64,000 nt of DNA, from the NCBI RefSeq assembly GCF_014190805.1, contig NZ_JACHVQ010000001.1:62001-126000 (forward strand). Direction: 5' to 3'. Numbering within the stretch: position 1 is the stretch's first letter; each line of letters starts with the position of its first letter. Shown in pieces: positions 17,438 to 25,947 of the stretch. Made by a program: the position numbers and the translations under genes. This DNA comes from Flexivirga oryzae (GTDB lineage: Bacteria > Actinomycetota > Actinomycetes > Actinomycetales > Dermatophilaceae). The notes under the pieces were generated by a model. The model saw only the letters and a program-made list of their open reading frames with translations, had not been told where the DNA came from and did no database searches.

Positions 17438-18754
17438 TCAGTCCCCGATCATGCGGGTCCAGCGTGCGGTGAAGTCCGGCATCGTCTTGGCGACGGTGCC
17501 GGCGTCGTGCACGACGATGCCGGGCACGCGCAGGCCGAGGACCGCGGCGGCCATCACCATGCGGTGGTCGCCGTAGGTCCGGAAGACGTTGCCCTGCATG
17601 GGTTTCGGCCGTATTACGAGGCCGTCCTCGGTCTCGGTGACGTCCGAGCCGAGCGCATTGAGCTCGCTGGCGAGCGCCGCGAGGCGGTCGGTCTCGTGGA
17701 AGCGGATGTGCCCGATGCCGCGCAGGTGGCTGGGTCCGTCGGCGAAGGTCGCGATGGCCGCGACGACGGGGGACAGCTCGCTGGCCTCGTGCAGGTCGAG
17801 GTCGACGCGACCGATGTGGCCGGTGCCGCGGACGGTCAGGCCCGCACGGCTCAGCTCCACCTCGGCACCGAACTGCTGCAGGATGTCGCGGGTGTGGTCG
17901 CCCGCCTGGGTGGTGAAGTGCGGCCAGTCGGGCACGGTGACCTGCCCGCCGGCGATCAGGGCGGCGGCGAGGAACGGGAACGCGTTGGACAGGTCCGGCT
18001 CCACCGCGACGTCGAGGGCGTGGATCTGGGACGGTTCGACCCGCCAGCGGTTGGCCTCGCTGTCGTCCACCAGCACCCCGGCGTCGCGCAGCACCTCGAC
18101 GGTCATCGCGATGTGGGGGAGCGACGGCACCGGTTTGCCCTCGTGGATGACGGTGATGCCGTCGTCATACCGCGCGCCGGCGAGCAGCAGCGCGCTGACG
18201 AACTGTGACGAGCCGGAGGCGTCCACGTAGACCGTGCCACCGGAGACCCGTCCGGTGCCGGTGAGCTCGAACGGCAGCCCGTCGCCCCGCACGCTCACAC
18301 CGAGCGAGCGCAGCGCCTCCAGCACCGGCCCGAGGGGGCGGCGCCGCGCGGCTTCGTCGCCGTCGAAGTCGACGGTGCCCTCGGCGAGCGCGGCCACCGG
18401 TGGCAGGAAGCGCATGACGGTGCCGGCGAGCCCGCAGTCGATCGATGCGGGGCCGCGCAGCGGGTTCGGCTCGATGATCCACTCGCTGTCGTCGGCCCCG
18501 CTCTGGATGCCGGTGCCGAGCGCCTGCAGCGCCTCGCACATCAGCGTGCTGTCGCGCGAACGCAGCGGATTGGTCAGCCGGGAGGTGTCCTGCGCGAGCG
18601 CGGCCAGCACCAGGAAGCGGTTGGTGAGGGACTTGCTGCCGGGCACGGGAATGACCGCGTCCAACGGTTGCTCGGCGAGCGGCGCGGGCCAGTCGCCCGC
18701 CGAGATGGTCGCGGTCTGGGTCGGATGCGGAGGTTCTGCACTCATTGCGGACAA
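17438..18754 (-). CDS. aroA: 3-phosphoshikimate 1-carboxyvinyltransferase (EPSP synthase)
   Basis: The 438-residue enzyme joins phosphoenolpyruvate to shikimate 3-phosphate in aromatic amino acid synthesis. It has the N-terminal signature VPGSKSLTNRFLVLAALA, GLAGTVMRFLPPVAALA, RRRPLGPVLEALRSLG and the late motif ETDRLAALASELNALG, followed by TYGDHRMVMAAAVLGL. Length is normal. The repeat at 18771-18846 lies just upstream of its start. Confidence 0.95.
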   Translation of the reverse strand: MSAMSAEPPHPTQTATISAGDWPAPLAEQPLDAVIPVPGSKSLTNRFLVLAALAQDTSRLTNPLRSRDSTLMCEALQALGTGIQSGADDSEWIIEPNPLRGPASIDCGLAGTVMRFLPPVAALAEGTVDFDGDEAARRRPLGPVLEALRSLGVSVRGDGLPFELTGTGRVSGGTVYVDASGSSQFVSALLLAGARYDDGITVIHEGKPVPSLPHIAMTVEVLRDAGVLVDDSEANRWRVEPSQIHALDVAVEPDLSNAFPFLAAALIAGGQVTVPDWPHFTTQAGDHTRDILQQFGAEVELSRAGLTVRGTGHIGRVDLDLHEASELSPVVAAIATFADGPSHLRGIGHIRFHETDRLAALASELNALGSDVTETEDGLVIRPKPMQGNVFRTYGDHRMVMAAAVLGLRVPGIVVHDAGTVAKTMPDFTARWTRMIGD

Positions 18755-18770
18755 GGTTACCGAGCCCGGT

Positions 18771-18846
18771 GACCTCGAGGTGGCCGAGTAGCGACGAAGG
18801 AGCGTATCGCGCTGGCCGAGTAGCGACGAAGGAGCGTATCGAGGTC
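18771..18846. repeat. Intergenic repeat family 1: two tandem units between the siderophore gene and aroA
   Basis: Two direct copies of TGGCCGAGTAGCGACGAAGG followed by AGCGTATCG lie in tandem, bounded by GACCTCG on the left and CGAGGTC on the right, so the element has short terminal inverted repeats. Related units appear at 21043-21090, 43783-44059, 44457-44693 and 52756-52803. Confidence 0.85.
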
Positions 18847-18868
18847 GCCGGCCCGGCGCCCGCCGGCA

Positions 18869-19858
18869 CTACTTCGCGCTCGCCAGCTTCGTCAGCGTCG
18901 GCTTGATCTCCTTGATGATCCACGGGATCGAGTAGGCGCCCGGGCTGTTCAGGGCGAGCGCGAAGTTGAGACCGACGACCTGCAGGGTGCCGTTCTTGCT
19001 GGACGGGAGGTTCGAAACGCCCGGTGTGGCCAGCACATCGGCCTTGGTCTTGCCGTACGGCCAGACGAAGACGGCGTCCCCGGTGAGTTCGTTGCTGCGC
19101 TCCAGGGACAACGACGACTGGTTGTCGTTGTTCTGGTGCTTGTCGGGCTTCAGGCCGAAGGAGTCCAGCAGCACGCCGTTGCCGAAGCCCCAGCCGCTGT
19201 TGTCCAGCCGGACCCAGTCGTATGTCGTGCCGGCCGGCACGCCCTTGCCCGCCGCCGCCATCTGCGCCTTCAGCTTCGCCACGAGTCTGGTGCCCTGCGC
19301 CGGCTTGCCGAGGGCGTCGGCGACGGTGGTGAGGATCTGGTTCCAGTCGGGGTTGATCGACGTCGTGTCGACGTCGATGGTCGGTGCGAGCGCCTTCAGC
19401 TTCGGTGCGACGCCGGGGAAGGCGGTGATGTAGTTGCTCGACACGATCAGGTCCGGTTTGGCGGCCGCGATCTTCTCGATCTGCACCGACTGCTGCTTGG
19501 CGATGGTCTCGACCTCGGCGTCGCCGGTACGGCCCTTCAGCCACGGGGGCAGGGGAGCGCCGCCGTCGCCGATGACGATCGGCTTGCCGCCGAGCGCGAG
19601 CACGGCCTCGGCCATCTGGGCACCGCCCAGGACGACGATCCGCTTCGGCTCCGACGCGATCCGCACTGCACCGTGCGAGGTCTTGACGGTGCGGGGGTAC
19701 GCGGACTTGGCGGCGGCAGCCGGGCTCGCGGCGACCCCCGATCCCGCGGCCGGGGAGCCGGTGCTCTCGCCCGAGCCGGCGTCCGACCCGCAGGCGGACA
19801 GCGGCAGCGCGAGGACGGAGACGAGCAACAGAGCGCGCCGGGTAGCGGTGACCTTCAT
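18869..19858 (-). CDS. Iron-siderophore ABC transporter substrate-binding lipoprotein
   Basis: The 329-residue protein starts with an export signal and lipobox (ALPLSACGSD), then a type III periplasmic-binding fold of the FepB/FecB class: RIASEPKRIVVLGGAQMAEA, KPDLIVSSNYI and the central helix region. It would bind a ferric siderophore outside the membrane. No permease or ATPase gene is nearby, so the rest of the importer must be elsewhere or shared. An iron-box operator overlaps its promoter region at 19895-19913, which supports an iron-related role. Confidence 0.85.
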   Translation of the reverse strand: MKVTATRRALLLVSVLALPLSACGSDAGSGESTGSPAAGSGVAASPAAAAKSAYPRTVKTSHGAVRIASEPKRIVVLGGAQMAEAVLALGGKPIVIGDGGAPLPPWLKGRTGDAEVETIAKQQSVQIEKIAAAKPDLIVSSNYITAFPGVAPKLKALAPTIDVDTTSINPDWNQILTTVADALGKPAQGTRLVAKLKAQMAAAGKGVPAGTTYDWVRLDNSGWGFGNGVLLDSFGLKPDKHQNNDNQSSLSLERSNELTGDAVFVWPYGKTKADVLATPGVSNLPSSKNGTLQVVGLNFALALNSPGAYSIPWIIKEIKPTLTKLASAK

Positions 19859-19894
19859 GACGGGGGAACCCTTTCGTTCGGGCAGGGAGGAAAA

Positions 19895-19913
19895 TTAGGT
19901 AAGCCAAACCTAA
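19895..19913 (-). promoter_or_regulatory. DtxR/IdeR iron box upstream of the siderophore-binding gene
   Basis: TTAGGTAAGCCAAACCTAA is an imperfect 19-bp palindrome that matches the DtxR/IdeR consensus TTAGGTTAGCCTAACCTAA at 17 of 19 positions. It lies 37 bp upstream of the lipoprotein start, so iron-loaded DtxR/IdeR should repress this gene. Confidence 0.88.
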
Positions 19914-19969
19914 CCCATGACTTCGAGTGGACTTGACGGGCGTCCGCCCGTTGACGGCGTTGCCCGCCG

Positions 19970-20036
19970 TTGACGCTCGAAACGCCCGTTGACCCCCTAT
20001 TGCGCCGTCAACCGGTGTCTCGACCGTCAACGGGCG
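19970..20036. repeat. Long-hairpin repeat family 2, copy A
   Basis: The segment starts TTGACGCTCGAAACGCCCGT and ends CTCGACCGTCAACGGG, forming an imperfect inverted repeat of about 28 bp per arm around a short TATTGC-type loop. A closely related copy is at 49708-49774. It sits just before the SRAP gene and ends 35 bp from its start codon. Part of another related arm lies at 19930-19965. Confidence 0.8.
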
Positions 20037-20071
20037 AGGCGCCGGGACCGGCACGTCATACCCTGTTCCCC

Positions 20072-20902
20072 ATGTGTGGCCGGTATGCCGCGAGCTTCTC
20101 GCCCGACGACATCGTCCAGGACTTCGAGATCGACCAGGACAACAGCGACGAGCGCAGTCGCTCGCTGCTGGCGAAACCGCAGGACCCGCCGGCCGGTGCG
20201 CCGGACTGGAACGTCGCGCCGTCCAAGCAGGCGCCGGTCGTGCTGACCCGCCGCCCGCGCGGCGAGGAGGGGGCCGATCCGGTCCGCCAGTTGCGGTTGC
20301 TGACCTGGGGGCTGGTGCCGAGTTGGGCCAAGGACACCAAGATCGGGCTGAAGATGATCAACGCCCGTGCCGAGACGCTGCTGGAGAAGGGCGCCTACGC
20401 CAAGGCCGCGGTGTCGCGGCGGTGCCTGGTGCCGGCCGACGGCTGGTACGAGTGGCAGGCCTCCCCGACGGAGACGGACGCGAAGGGCAAGCCGCGCAAG
20501 CAACCGTTCTTCATCCACCGCGCCGATGCCGAACCCATCGCGTTCGCCGGCGTCTACGAGTTCTGGCGGGACCGTTCGGCCGCCGAGGACGACCCGGCCG
20601 CGTGGGTGGTGAGCTACGCCATCGTGACCACCGCCGCCGAGCCTGGGCTGGACCGCATCCACGACCGTCAGCCGGTCGTGCTCGACCGCGAGCGCTGGAC
20701 CGAGTGGCTCGACCCGACGGTGCAGGACCCGGACCGGGTCCGGTCGCTGCTGGAGTCGCCGGGTGACGGGCGGTTCGAGGCCTGGCCGGTCGGCAAGGCC
20801 GTGGGGTCCAGCCGCAACAACGGGCCGGCCCTGCTCGAGCCCGCTCCGCGCGGTGACCTGCAGGGCGTCGTCGACCCCATGACCGGTGAGATCTTCGACT
20901 GA
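20072..20902 (+). CDS. SRAP-domain protein (abasic-site DNA-protein crosslinking, YedK/HMCES family)
   Basis: The 276-residue protein starts MCGRYAASFSPDD, putting the catalytic cysteine at residue 2 after removal of Met1. Other conserved elements are WNVAPSKQAPV, GLKMINARAETLLEK, RRCLVPADGWYEWQ, and HDRQPVVL. SRAP proteins form a covalent thiazolidine link with abasic sites in single-stranded DNA and so protect them. Start choice is fixed by the need for Cys2; a longer frame exists upstream. Length is normal for actinobacterial members. Confidence 0.93.
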   Translation: MCGRYAASFSPDDIVQDFEIDQDNSDERSRSLLAKPQDPPAGAPDWNVAPSKQAPVVLTRRPRGEEGADPVRQLRLLTWGLVPSWAKDTKIGLKMINARAETLLEKGAYAKAAVSRRCLVPADGWYEWQASPTETDAKGKPRKQPFFIHRADAEPIAFAGVYEFWRDRSAAEDDPAAWVVSYAIVTTAAEPGLDRIHDRQPVVLDRERWTEWLDPTVQDPDRVRSLLESPGDGRFEAWPVGKAVGSSRNNGPALLEPAPRGDLQGVVDPMTGEIFD

Positions 20903-20913
20903 GGGGACCGAGT

Positions 20914-21645
20914 ATGACGATCCGTACGCGCACCATCGACACCCCGCCCGGCCCGGCGCGCGCGCACGTCGAGCGGCCGACAAGCGGTGGCCGCGGTGGC
21001 CGAACAGCGCGTGGCACGAACGCTGCGCGTGCACCACAGTCCTCAAGCGGTGGCCGAGTAGGGCGAGGAACGAGCCCGTATCGAGGTCCGCGCGGCTCCG
21101 TCGTGGTCAGCCACGGCGCGGGCGGCGGCATCGACGCCGCCGACCTGGAGGCGCTGCGTGCGCTGGTCGACGACGGCTGGACCTACGTGCGCGTCGAGCA
21201 GCCGTGGCGGGTGGCCGGCAAGAAGGTTGCGACACCACCGAAAACCCTTGATGCCGCGTGGGTTCCGATCATCGCGAGCCTGATGGGCGGTCGGTGGGCA
21301 CTGCCCCGGCCCCTGGTGGTGGGTGGCCGCTCAGCCGGCGCGCGGGTGGCCTGCCGCACCGCGGTCGAGGTGGGCGCGGACGCCGTACTCGCCCTCTCCT
21401 TCCCGCTGCACCCGCCGAACAACCCGGACCGGTCGCGCGCGTTCGAGGCGCAGCTCGTGCTCGATGCGGGCCTGCCGCTCGCCGTCATACAGGGGGAGAA
21501 GGATCCGTTCGGGCGCCCCGAGGACGTGCGCGCGGAGCTCGGCGCCGCACCGACGATCACCGGTGTGCCGGGCACCCACAGTCTTGCTCGTGGCACCGAC
21601 CAGGTGCTCGCCGCGGCCCGTGCCTGGCTCGCCACCCTCAGCTGA
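20914..21645 (+). CDS. Alpha/beta-hydrolase (KANL3/Tex30-like) with repeat-derived N-terminal insert
   Basis: The 243-residue protein is a small alpha/beta-hydrolase: oxyanion strand GSVVVSHGAGGG, nucleophile elbow VGGRSAGARVA, acid region VIQGEKDPFGRPEDV and late histidine GTHSLAR. No substrate can be assigned. Residues about 23-59 are rich in Gly, Arg and Ser and separate the first strand (ARAHVERP) from the second (GSVVVSHGAG), which should be nearly contiguous. The insert is encoded by copies of intergenic repeat family 1, so it looks like repeat DNA captured in frame. Confidence 0.8.
   Translation: MTIRTRTIDTPPGPARAHVERPTSGGRGGRTARGTNAARAPQSSSGGRVGRGTSPYRGPRGSVVVSHGAGGGIDAADLEALRALVDDGWTYVRVEQPWRVAGKKVATPPKTLDAAWVPIIASLMGGRWALPRPLVVGGRSAGARVACRTAVEVGADAVLALSFPLHPPNNPDRSRAFEAQLVLDAGLPLAVIQGEKDPFGRPEDVRAELGAAPTITGVPGTHSLARGTDQVLAAARAWLATLS
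21043..21090. repeat. Intergenic repeat family 1 inside the hydrolase coding sequence
   Basis: The segment AAGCGGTGGCCGAGTAGGGC, then GAGGAACGAGCCCGTATCGAGGTC, is a full unit of family 1 (GGCCGAGTAG at the left, GTATCGAGGTC at the right). A partial related piece (AAGCGGTGGCCGCGGTGGCC) lies at about 20982. In the hydrolase frame it contains no stop codon. Confidence 0.85.
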
Positions 21646-21785
21646 CGGACAACCCGATCGAGAGGCTCACAAAATGACCGACGGGCTCAGTTACGTAGCC
21701 CTGCGAGGGCCGGTTTGCTGCGCGTTTGGGTGCGTTTCTGGGCCTCTCGGTGATCTGGGATGCGGTGCTCGCATAGGTTGGGCAC

Positions 21786-22790
21786 ATGAGCCTTCGGATC
21801 GGATATAAAGCGTCTGCAGAGCAGTTCGCGCCGCGGGAGTTGGTGGACCTGGCGGTGGAGGCGGAGCGGGTCGGGTTGGACAGTGCGTTCGCCTCGGATC
21901 ATTTCCAGCCGTGGCGGCACGAGGGTGGGCATGCCCCGCATGCGTTGACCTGGTTGGCGGCGGCGGGTGCGCGCACCGAGCGGATCGTGCTGGGCACGTC
22001 GGTGCTGACGCCGACGTTCCGGTACAACCCGGCGGTGCTGGCGCAGACGTTCGCGACGTTGGGTTGCCTCTATCCGGGGCGGGTGATCCTGGGTGTCGGT
22101 TCGGGGGAGGCGCTGAACGAGATCGCGGTGGGTCAGCAGGGGTGGCCGGATTTCAAGGAGCGGTTCGCGCGGTTGCGTGAGTCGGTGCGGTTGATGCGGC
22201 GGTTGTGGACCCAGGAGCGGGTGACGTTCGAGGGGGATTACTACCGGACGGTGGAGGCGACGATCTATGACCGGCCGGAGCAGCCGATCCCGGTGTATGT
22301 CGCTGCCGGTGGCCCGACGGTCGCCAAGTACGCGGGGCGGATGGGTGATGGGATGATCGTCACGTCCGGCAAGGGTATGGGGTTGTATGCCGACAAGCTG
22401 GTCCCGGCGATGCGCGAGGGCGAGGAGCTGGGCAAGCGGGAGGCCGGGGCGGTCGAGCAACTGCTGGAGGTGAAGATCTCCTACGACCGCGACCCGGACC
22501 TGGCGTTGGAGAACACCCGCTTCTGGGCGCCGTTGGCGCTGACGCCGGAGCAGAAGCACAGCATCGACGACCCGATCGAGATGGAGAGGGCCGCCGACGC
22601 GTTGCCGATCGAGCAGATCGCCTCACGCTGGATCGTCGCGTCGGACCCGCAGGCGGTGATCGACGGTGTCCGCCCGTATGTCGAGCTCGGCTTCACCCAC
22701 CTGGTCGTGCATGCGCCCGGTCACGATCAGCGACGTTTCCTGGAACAGTTCAGCCAGGACGTCGTACCCGCATTGCGCGCGGAATTCTGA
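21786..22790 (+). CDS. fgd: F420-dependent glucose-6-phosphate dehydrogenase
   Basis: The 334-residue luciferase-like barrel protein matches mycobacterial Fgd1: GYKASAEQFAPRELVDLAVE at the start, FASDHFQPWRHEGGHAPHA (substrate and F420 contacts including His), GTSVLTPTFRYNPAVLAQ and GVGSGEALNE. It oxidises glucose 6-phosphate and supplies reduced F420 to F420-dependent enzymes. It stands alone, 140 bp after the hydrolase gene, with no other F420 gene in the window. Confidence 0.94.
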   Translation: MSLRIGYKASAEQFAPRELVDLAVEAERVGLDSAFASDHFQPWRHEGGHAPHALTWLAAAGARTERIVLGTSVLTPTFRYNPAVLAQTFATLGCLYPGRVILGVGSGEALNEIAVGQQGWPDFKERFARLRESVRLMRRLWTQERVTFEGDYYRTVEATIYDRPEQPIPVYVAAGGPTVAKYAGRMGDGMIVTSGKGMGLYADKLVPAMREGEELGKREAGAVEQLLEVKISYDRDPDLALENTRFWAPLALTPEQKHSIDDPIEMERAADALPIEQIASRWIVASDPQAVIDGVRPYVELGFTHLVVHAPGHDQRRFLEQFSQDVVPALRAEF

Positions 22791-22939
22791 GGCGCAACAA
22801 CAAGAGCGGACTGCAGATAGCCAGGGCGAATAGCGCTACGGAAAATGCGCGAGCGGCGATATACCTAACGGAACGTAACTTTGATAAAAGTTGCCATCCG
22901 TCGATGCTCGCCGGCCGTTGATTAGGCCGCCGACCGGCG

Positions 22940-22965
22940 GGAATGTCCGCGATGTCCCCGCCGTT
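22940..22965 (+). promoter_or_regulatory. Sigma-R type promoter upstream of sigR
   Basis: GGAAT at 22940-22944 is followed after exactly 18 bp by GTT at 22963-22965, the consensus -35/-10 pair for SigR/SigH promoters (GGAAT-N18-19-GTT). It lies 142 bp before the sigR start, so the sigma factor probably drives its own transcription under thiol-oxidative stress. The rest of the 22791-23107 gap holds no gene that I can see. Confidence 0.75.
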
Positions 22966-23107
22966 GCACCAGGCGGTTCACCAGCTATCCCTGTGAGTGA
23001 GGAGTGCCCACTTGTTGCACGCGCCGTTGACGCTATCGGAGCCGGGTGGCTCCGCCGGCGGGTCGACGATCGTCGGCACCGCGTCCCCCCGAGGAGGAGG
23101 TCTAGGC

Positions 23108-23764
23108 TTGTCGTCGATGACGACTCAGAACGGCAGTGACTTGGAGCCGAAGTCCGCTGAAGATCCCGATCTCGACGTCGCGAACGAGTCGGAAGCCGAC
23201 CGTCTCGCGCGGTTCGAGCGTGACGCGATGCCCTATCTGGACCAGCTCTACAGCGCGGCGCTGCGCACGACGCGCAACCCCGCCGACGCCGAGGACCTGG
23301 TGCAGGAGACGTTCGCGAAGGCGTTCGCGGCGTTCCACCAGTACAAGCCGGGCACCAATCTGAAGGCGTGGCTCTACCGGATCCTCACCAACAGCTACAT
23401 CAACACCTACCGCAAGAAGCAGCGCCAGCCGCAGCAGTCGGACGCGTCCGACATCGAGGACTACCAGCTGGCTCGCGCCGAGGCGCACACCTCACGCGGG
23501 CTGCGTTCGGCCGAGAGCGAGGCGCTGGATCACCTGCCCGACAGCGACGTCAAGCGTGCGCTGCAGGAGGTACCCGAAGATTTCCGGATGGCCGTCTACC
23601 TGGCGGACGTCGAAGGCTTCTCCTACAAGGAGATTGCCGAGATCATGGATACGCCGATCGGCACCGTCATGTCCCGGTTGCACCGGGGACGCCGGCAGCT
23701 GCGCGAGCTGCTGACCGACTATGCGGTCGAGCGCGGGTTTATCAAGGAAGGGGCGTCTTCCTGA
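23108..23764 (+). CDS. sigR: RNA polymerase sigma factor SigR/SigH (thiol-oxidative stress)
   Basis: This ECF sigma factor has region 2 (MPYLDQLYSAALRTTRNPAD, EDLVQETFAKAFAAFHQY) and region 4 (EGFSYKEIAEIMDTPIGTVM, SRLHRGRRQLR) of the SigR group, and is followed by its RsrA-type anti-sigma factor. I place the start at the TTG at 23108 because GGAGGAGG at 23093-23100 is ideally spaced from it; an ATG at 23117 is 16 nt from that site and a much longer frame begins at 22997. The protein is 218 residues from the TTG. A matching SigR promoter is upstream. Confidence 0.9.
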   Translation: MSSMTTQNGSDLEPKSAEDPDLDVANESEADRLARFERDAMPYLDQLYSAALRTTRNPADAEDLVQETFAKAFAAFHQYKPGTNLKAWLYRILTNSYINTYRKKQRQPQQSDASDIEDYQLARAEAHTSRGLRSAESEALDHLPDSDVKRALQEVPEDFRMAVYLADVEGFSYKEIAEIMDTPIGTVMSRLHRGRRQLRELLTDYAVERGFIKEGASS

Positions 23765-24024
23765 TGGGCGCCGAATGTGGCGACTACTTGTCGCGGATCT
23801 ACCAACTCCTGGACGGGGAGCTCGACGAGGCCGGCCGCGCGCAGTTGCAGGCACACCTCGACGAATGCCCGCCGTGCCTGGACGAATACCAGCTCGACCG
23901 GCTGCTGAAGGCGCTGGTCCAGCGCTCGTGCGCCTGTGAGCACGCGCCGGACGCCTTGCGCACGCAGATCCTGCAGCGCATCACCACGGTCCGGGTGACC
24001 CAGGTGCGCATCCAGGAAGGCTGA
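23764..24024 (+). CDS. rsrA: Zinc anti-sigma factor of the mycothiol system
   Basis: The 86-residue protein has the redox zinc motif H-x3-C-x2-C as HLDECPPC plus an N-terminal cysteine (GAECGDYL) and a Cys-rich tail (RSCACEH), as in RsrA/RshA. Disulfide formation releases zinc and sigma-R. The start overlaps the sigR stop by one base (TGATG), so the pair is translationally coupled and made in matching amounts. Confidence 0.92.
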   Translation: MGAECGDYLSRIYQLLDGELDEAGRAQLQAHLDECPPCLDEYQLDRLLKALVQRSCACEHAPDALRTQILQRITTVRVTQVRIQEG

Positions 24025-24064
24025 CCCTCGCGTCATCCGACCACCCTGCTGCGGGTATGACGAG

Positions 24065-24108
24065 AGCGGCCCGGCAGCACGCAATCTCTCGCGTGCGGCC
24101 GGGCCGCT
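24065..24108. terminator. Hairpin terminator between rsrA and bL37
   Basis: AGCGGCCCGGC at 24065-24075 pairs with GCCGGGCCGCT at 24098-24108, and the inner bases GCACGC/GCGTGC extend the stem. It sits in the gap between the convergent rsrA and bL37 genes and is followed by TTCGTTGTC, so it can serve both strands. Confidence 0.7.
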
Positions 24109-24128
24109 TCGTTGTCCTGTCGGCCGAC

Positions 24129-24203
24129 TCAGGCGTTCGGCTTCTTGCCGTGGTTGGCGGCCTTGCCCTTGCGGCTGCGACGCTTACGAGCGCGCTTGCT
24201 CAT
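24129..24203 (-). CDS. Ribosomal protein bL37 (24 residues)
   Basis: A 24-codon gene encodes a very basic peptide that begins MSKRARKRRSRKGKAANHG and ends KKPNA. The ANHGKxPNA ending is the hallmark of the small actinobacterial large-subunit protein bL37 (AURKAIP1/COX24-domain). It lies convergent to rsrA, a conserved arrangement in Actinobacteria. AGGAG precedes the ATG on the minus strand. Confidence 0.92.
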   Translation of the reverse strand: MSKRARKRRSRKGKAANHGKKPNA

Positions 24204-24433
24204 GGTGAAACTCCTTGGCAGATGGTCGGTTGCCGCGTGCGCGGCCCGGGCCATCCTCTCACACCGAGGTCGTTAAAGATTTCGTCAAGAACGGGCGTCC
24301 GACTAGTCATGGGTTGGCAGATTTGGGTCAATTCATGGAATGATGGCTGTGGGCGACTATGGGCCCACGGGAGTTTCATCAATAATCTGCGTGCCGTCTT
24401 ACCCTGGACAACGAACGCGGAAAGGATCTGGTC

Positions 24434-24529
24434 ATGGATCAAGCAGCTTTGCAGGCGCTGCTCGCGTCCCTCGCGGGCTCGAGCAGTGTGAATCCCCTCA
24501 CCGTGATCTGGGATCCAGTCTCCCGCTGA
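24434..24529 (+). CDS. Possible 31-residue peptide upstream of the HD-domain genes
   Basis: An ATG preceded by GGAAAGGA opens a 31-codon frame beginning MDQAALQALLASLAGSSSVN, a short amphipathic helix followed by a polar tail. The stop is 62 bp before the HD-GYP gene on the same strand. The ribosome site and helix are the only support. It might be a leader peptide or a small membrane-active peptide, or chance. The surrounding 24204-24433 is relatively AT-rich and otherwise shows no gene. Confidence 0.3.
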   Translation: MDQAALQALLASLAGSSSVNPLTVIWDPVSR

Positions 24530-24591
24530 TCCACCAACTCGACCTCGACGGCTTTGAAGTGCTCGCACTTCAGAACCGTTGACCCCTGGGT

Positions 24592-25947
24592 ATGTCTGGC
24601 GCTTGGCGTGTCACGGTAGCCACATCCTCGCTTCTCGCCTTGCTTTGCGGAGGGCTCCTATGGTGGCCCGAGGCGCGTAACATCCCGCTCTCCGCGGTCC
24701 TCGTTCTGGCAGCTCTGACACTAGTAGCCTCCGCTACGTTGACGAGGCTCTCGGGAGGCGGAGCAAGCGTCTCGTTGACGTCGATTCTGCTCGGAGCGGC
24801 GATTCCGCTGGCTGGCCCGCTCGGGGCCGCCCTCGTAGGGTTTGTCTCAGCTCTCGATCCCGCTCGACGCCGGCCCCTCCTCGTGAGGACGTTCAACGCC
24901 TCCATGAATAGCCTGGTTGGGGTACTTGGGGGCCTCTGCTACATCGCGTTTGGCGGCGTCTTCGGCGCGATGCCGACCCTGGAACCGCTCGGCATCGTCA
25001 CTTCACAACTTCTTCCGTTGGCGTGCGCGACGGTCGTGATGCTTCTGCTCAATACCGGTTGTGTGAGTCTCATGATCCAGGTCAACGGTGGTCCTCCGGC
25101 CTTGATCACCTGGCGGCGTGTGGTGCGGCAGGTCGGCCGAACGTATCTCGGCTTCGGTGTCGTTGGCTTCTTGTTCGCTGTGCTGTGGGGTCCAGTTGGA
25201 CTCGGGCCGGCAACGGTCCTGGTCATGGTCACACCCCTGGTGTTGGCGCAGTGGTCCTACGCCCAGCAGCATGCCGAGTCGGTCGCCCACGAGCGCACGG
25301 TCTCCAGCCTGGTCGCCGCGGTCGACGCACGGGACCCGATCATGCGCGGCCGTAATGTGCGGGTGGCCAACGTCAGCGAGGCGATCGGCAATGAACTGCG
25401 GCTGTCGCCGGCCCAGGCGGATGCGCTGCATTTCGCGGCGCTGCTGCACGACGTGGGTATGGTCGCACCAGTCAAGGGCCGGCACGCCGGTGCAGACATG
25501 CGGCAGGCCGACCTGGAGCGGATCCGACGGCATCCGACCCGAGGTGTCGAGATGCTGCGCTCCATCGAGTTCCTCGGTGACTCGATCACCGCCATCCGGC
25601 ACCACCATGAGCGCTGGGACGGGCGTGGTTACCCGGACCGCCTGGCCGGATCGGCCATTCCGTTGTTGGCACGGGTGCTGGCGGTCGCCGATGCGTTCTG
25701 CGCTCTCGTACCCCGTATTGGTGCGGAGGCGGCTGTCGAGACGCTGCGCCGCCGTAGCGGGGAGCAGTTCGACCCGGCCTGCGTCGCCGCTGTGTGCGAG
25801 CTCGCCGAATCAGTTGCTCCGTTGGCCCAGGTCGATCACGAACTCGCGGATCAGGCGGGCGAGCCCGGATTGATGGAGTCCCGGTGGCTGGACCACGACC
25901 TGCCCGATGTCTCCGACCTGCTGGCCGCCGAGAGCGCCCCGCGGTGA
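24592..25947 (+). CDS. Membrane HD-GYP-type phosphohydrolase
   Basis: The 451-residue protein has about six membrane helices in its first 220 residues and a C-terminal HD domain. The HD motif is LHDVGM; HHHERWDGRGYP supplies the GYP motif, and VLAVADAF follows. HD-GYP proteins hydrolyse cyclic di-GMP or related signals; here the lysine usually following HDxG is replaced by Met, so activity needs caution. The membrane part may be a sensor. The stop overlaps the next gene's GTG start (GTGA at 25944-25947). Confidence 0.75.
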   Translation: MSGAWRVTVATSSLLALLCGGLLWWPEARNIPLSAVLVLAALTLVASATLTRLSGGGASVSLTSILLGAAIPLAGPLGAALVGFVSALDPARRRPLLVRTFNASMNSLVGVLGGLCYIAFGGVFGAMPTLEPLGIVTSQLLPLACATVVMLLLNTGCVSLMIQVNGGPPALITWRRVVRQVGRTYLGFGVVGFLFAVLWGPVGLGPATVLVMVTPLVLAQWSYAQQHAESVAHERTVSSLVAAVDARDPIMRGRNVRVANVSEAIGNELRLSPAQADALHFAALLHDVGMVAPVKGRHAGADMRQADLERIRRHPTRGVEMLRSIEFLGDSITAIRHHHERWDGRGYPDRLAGSAIPLLARVLAVADAFCALVPRIGAEAAVETLRRRSGEQFDPACVAAVCELAESVAPLAQVDHELADQAGEPGLMESRWLDHDLPDVSDLLAAESAPR

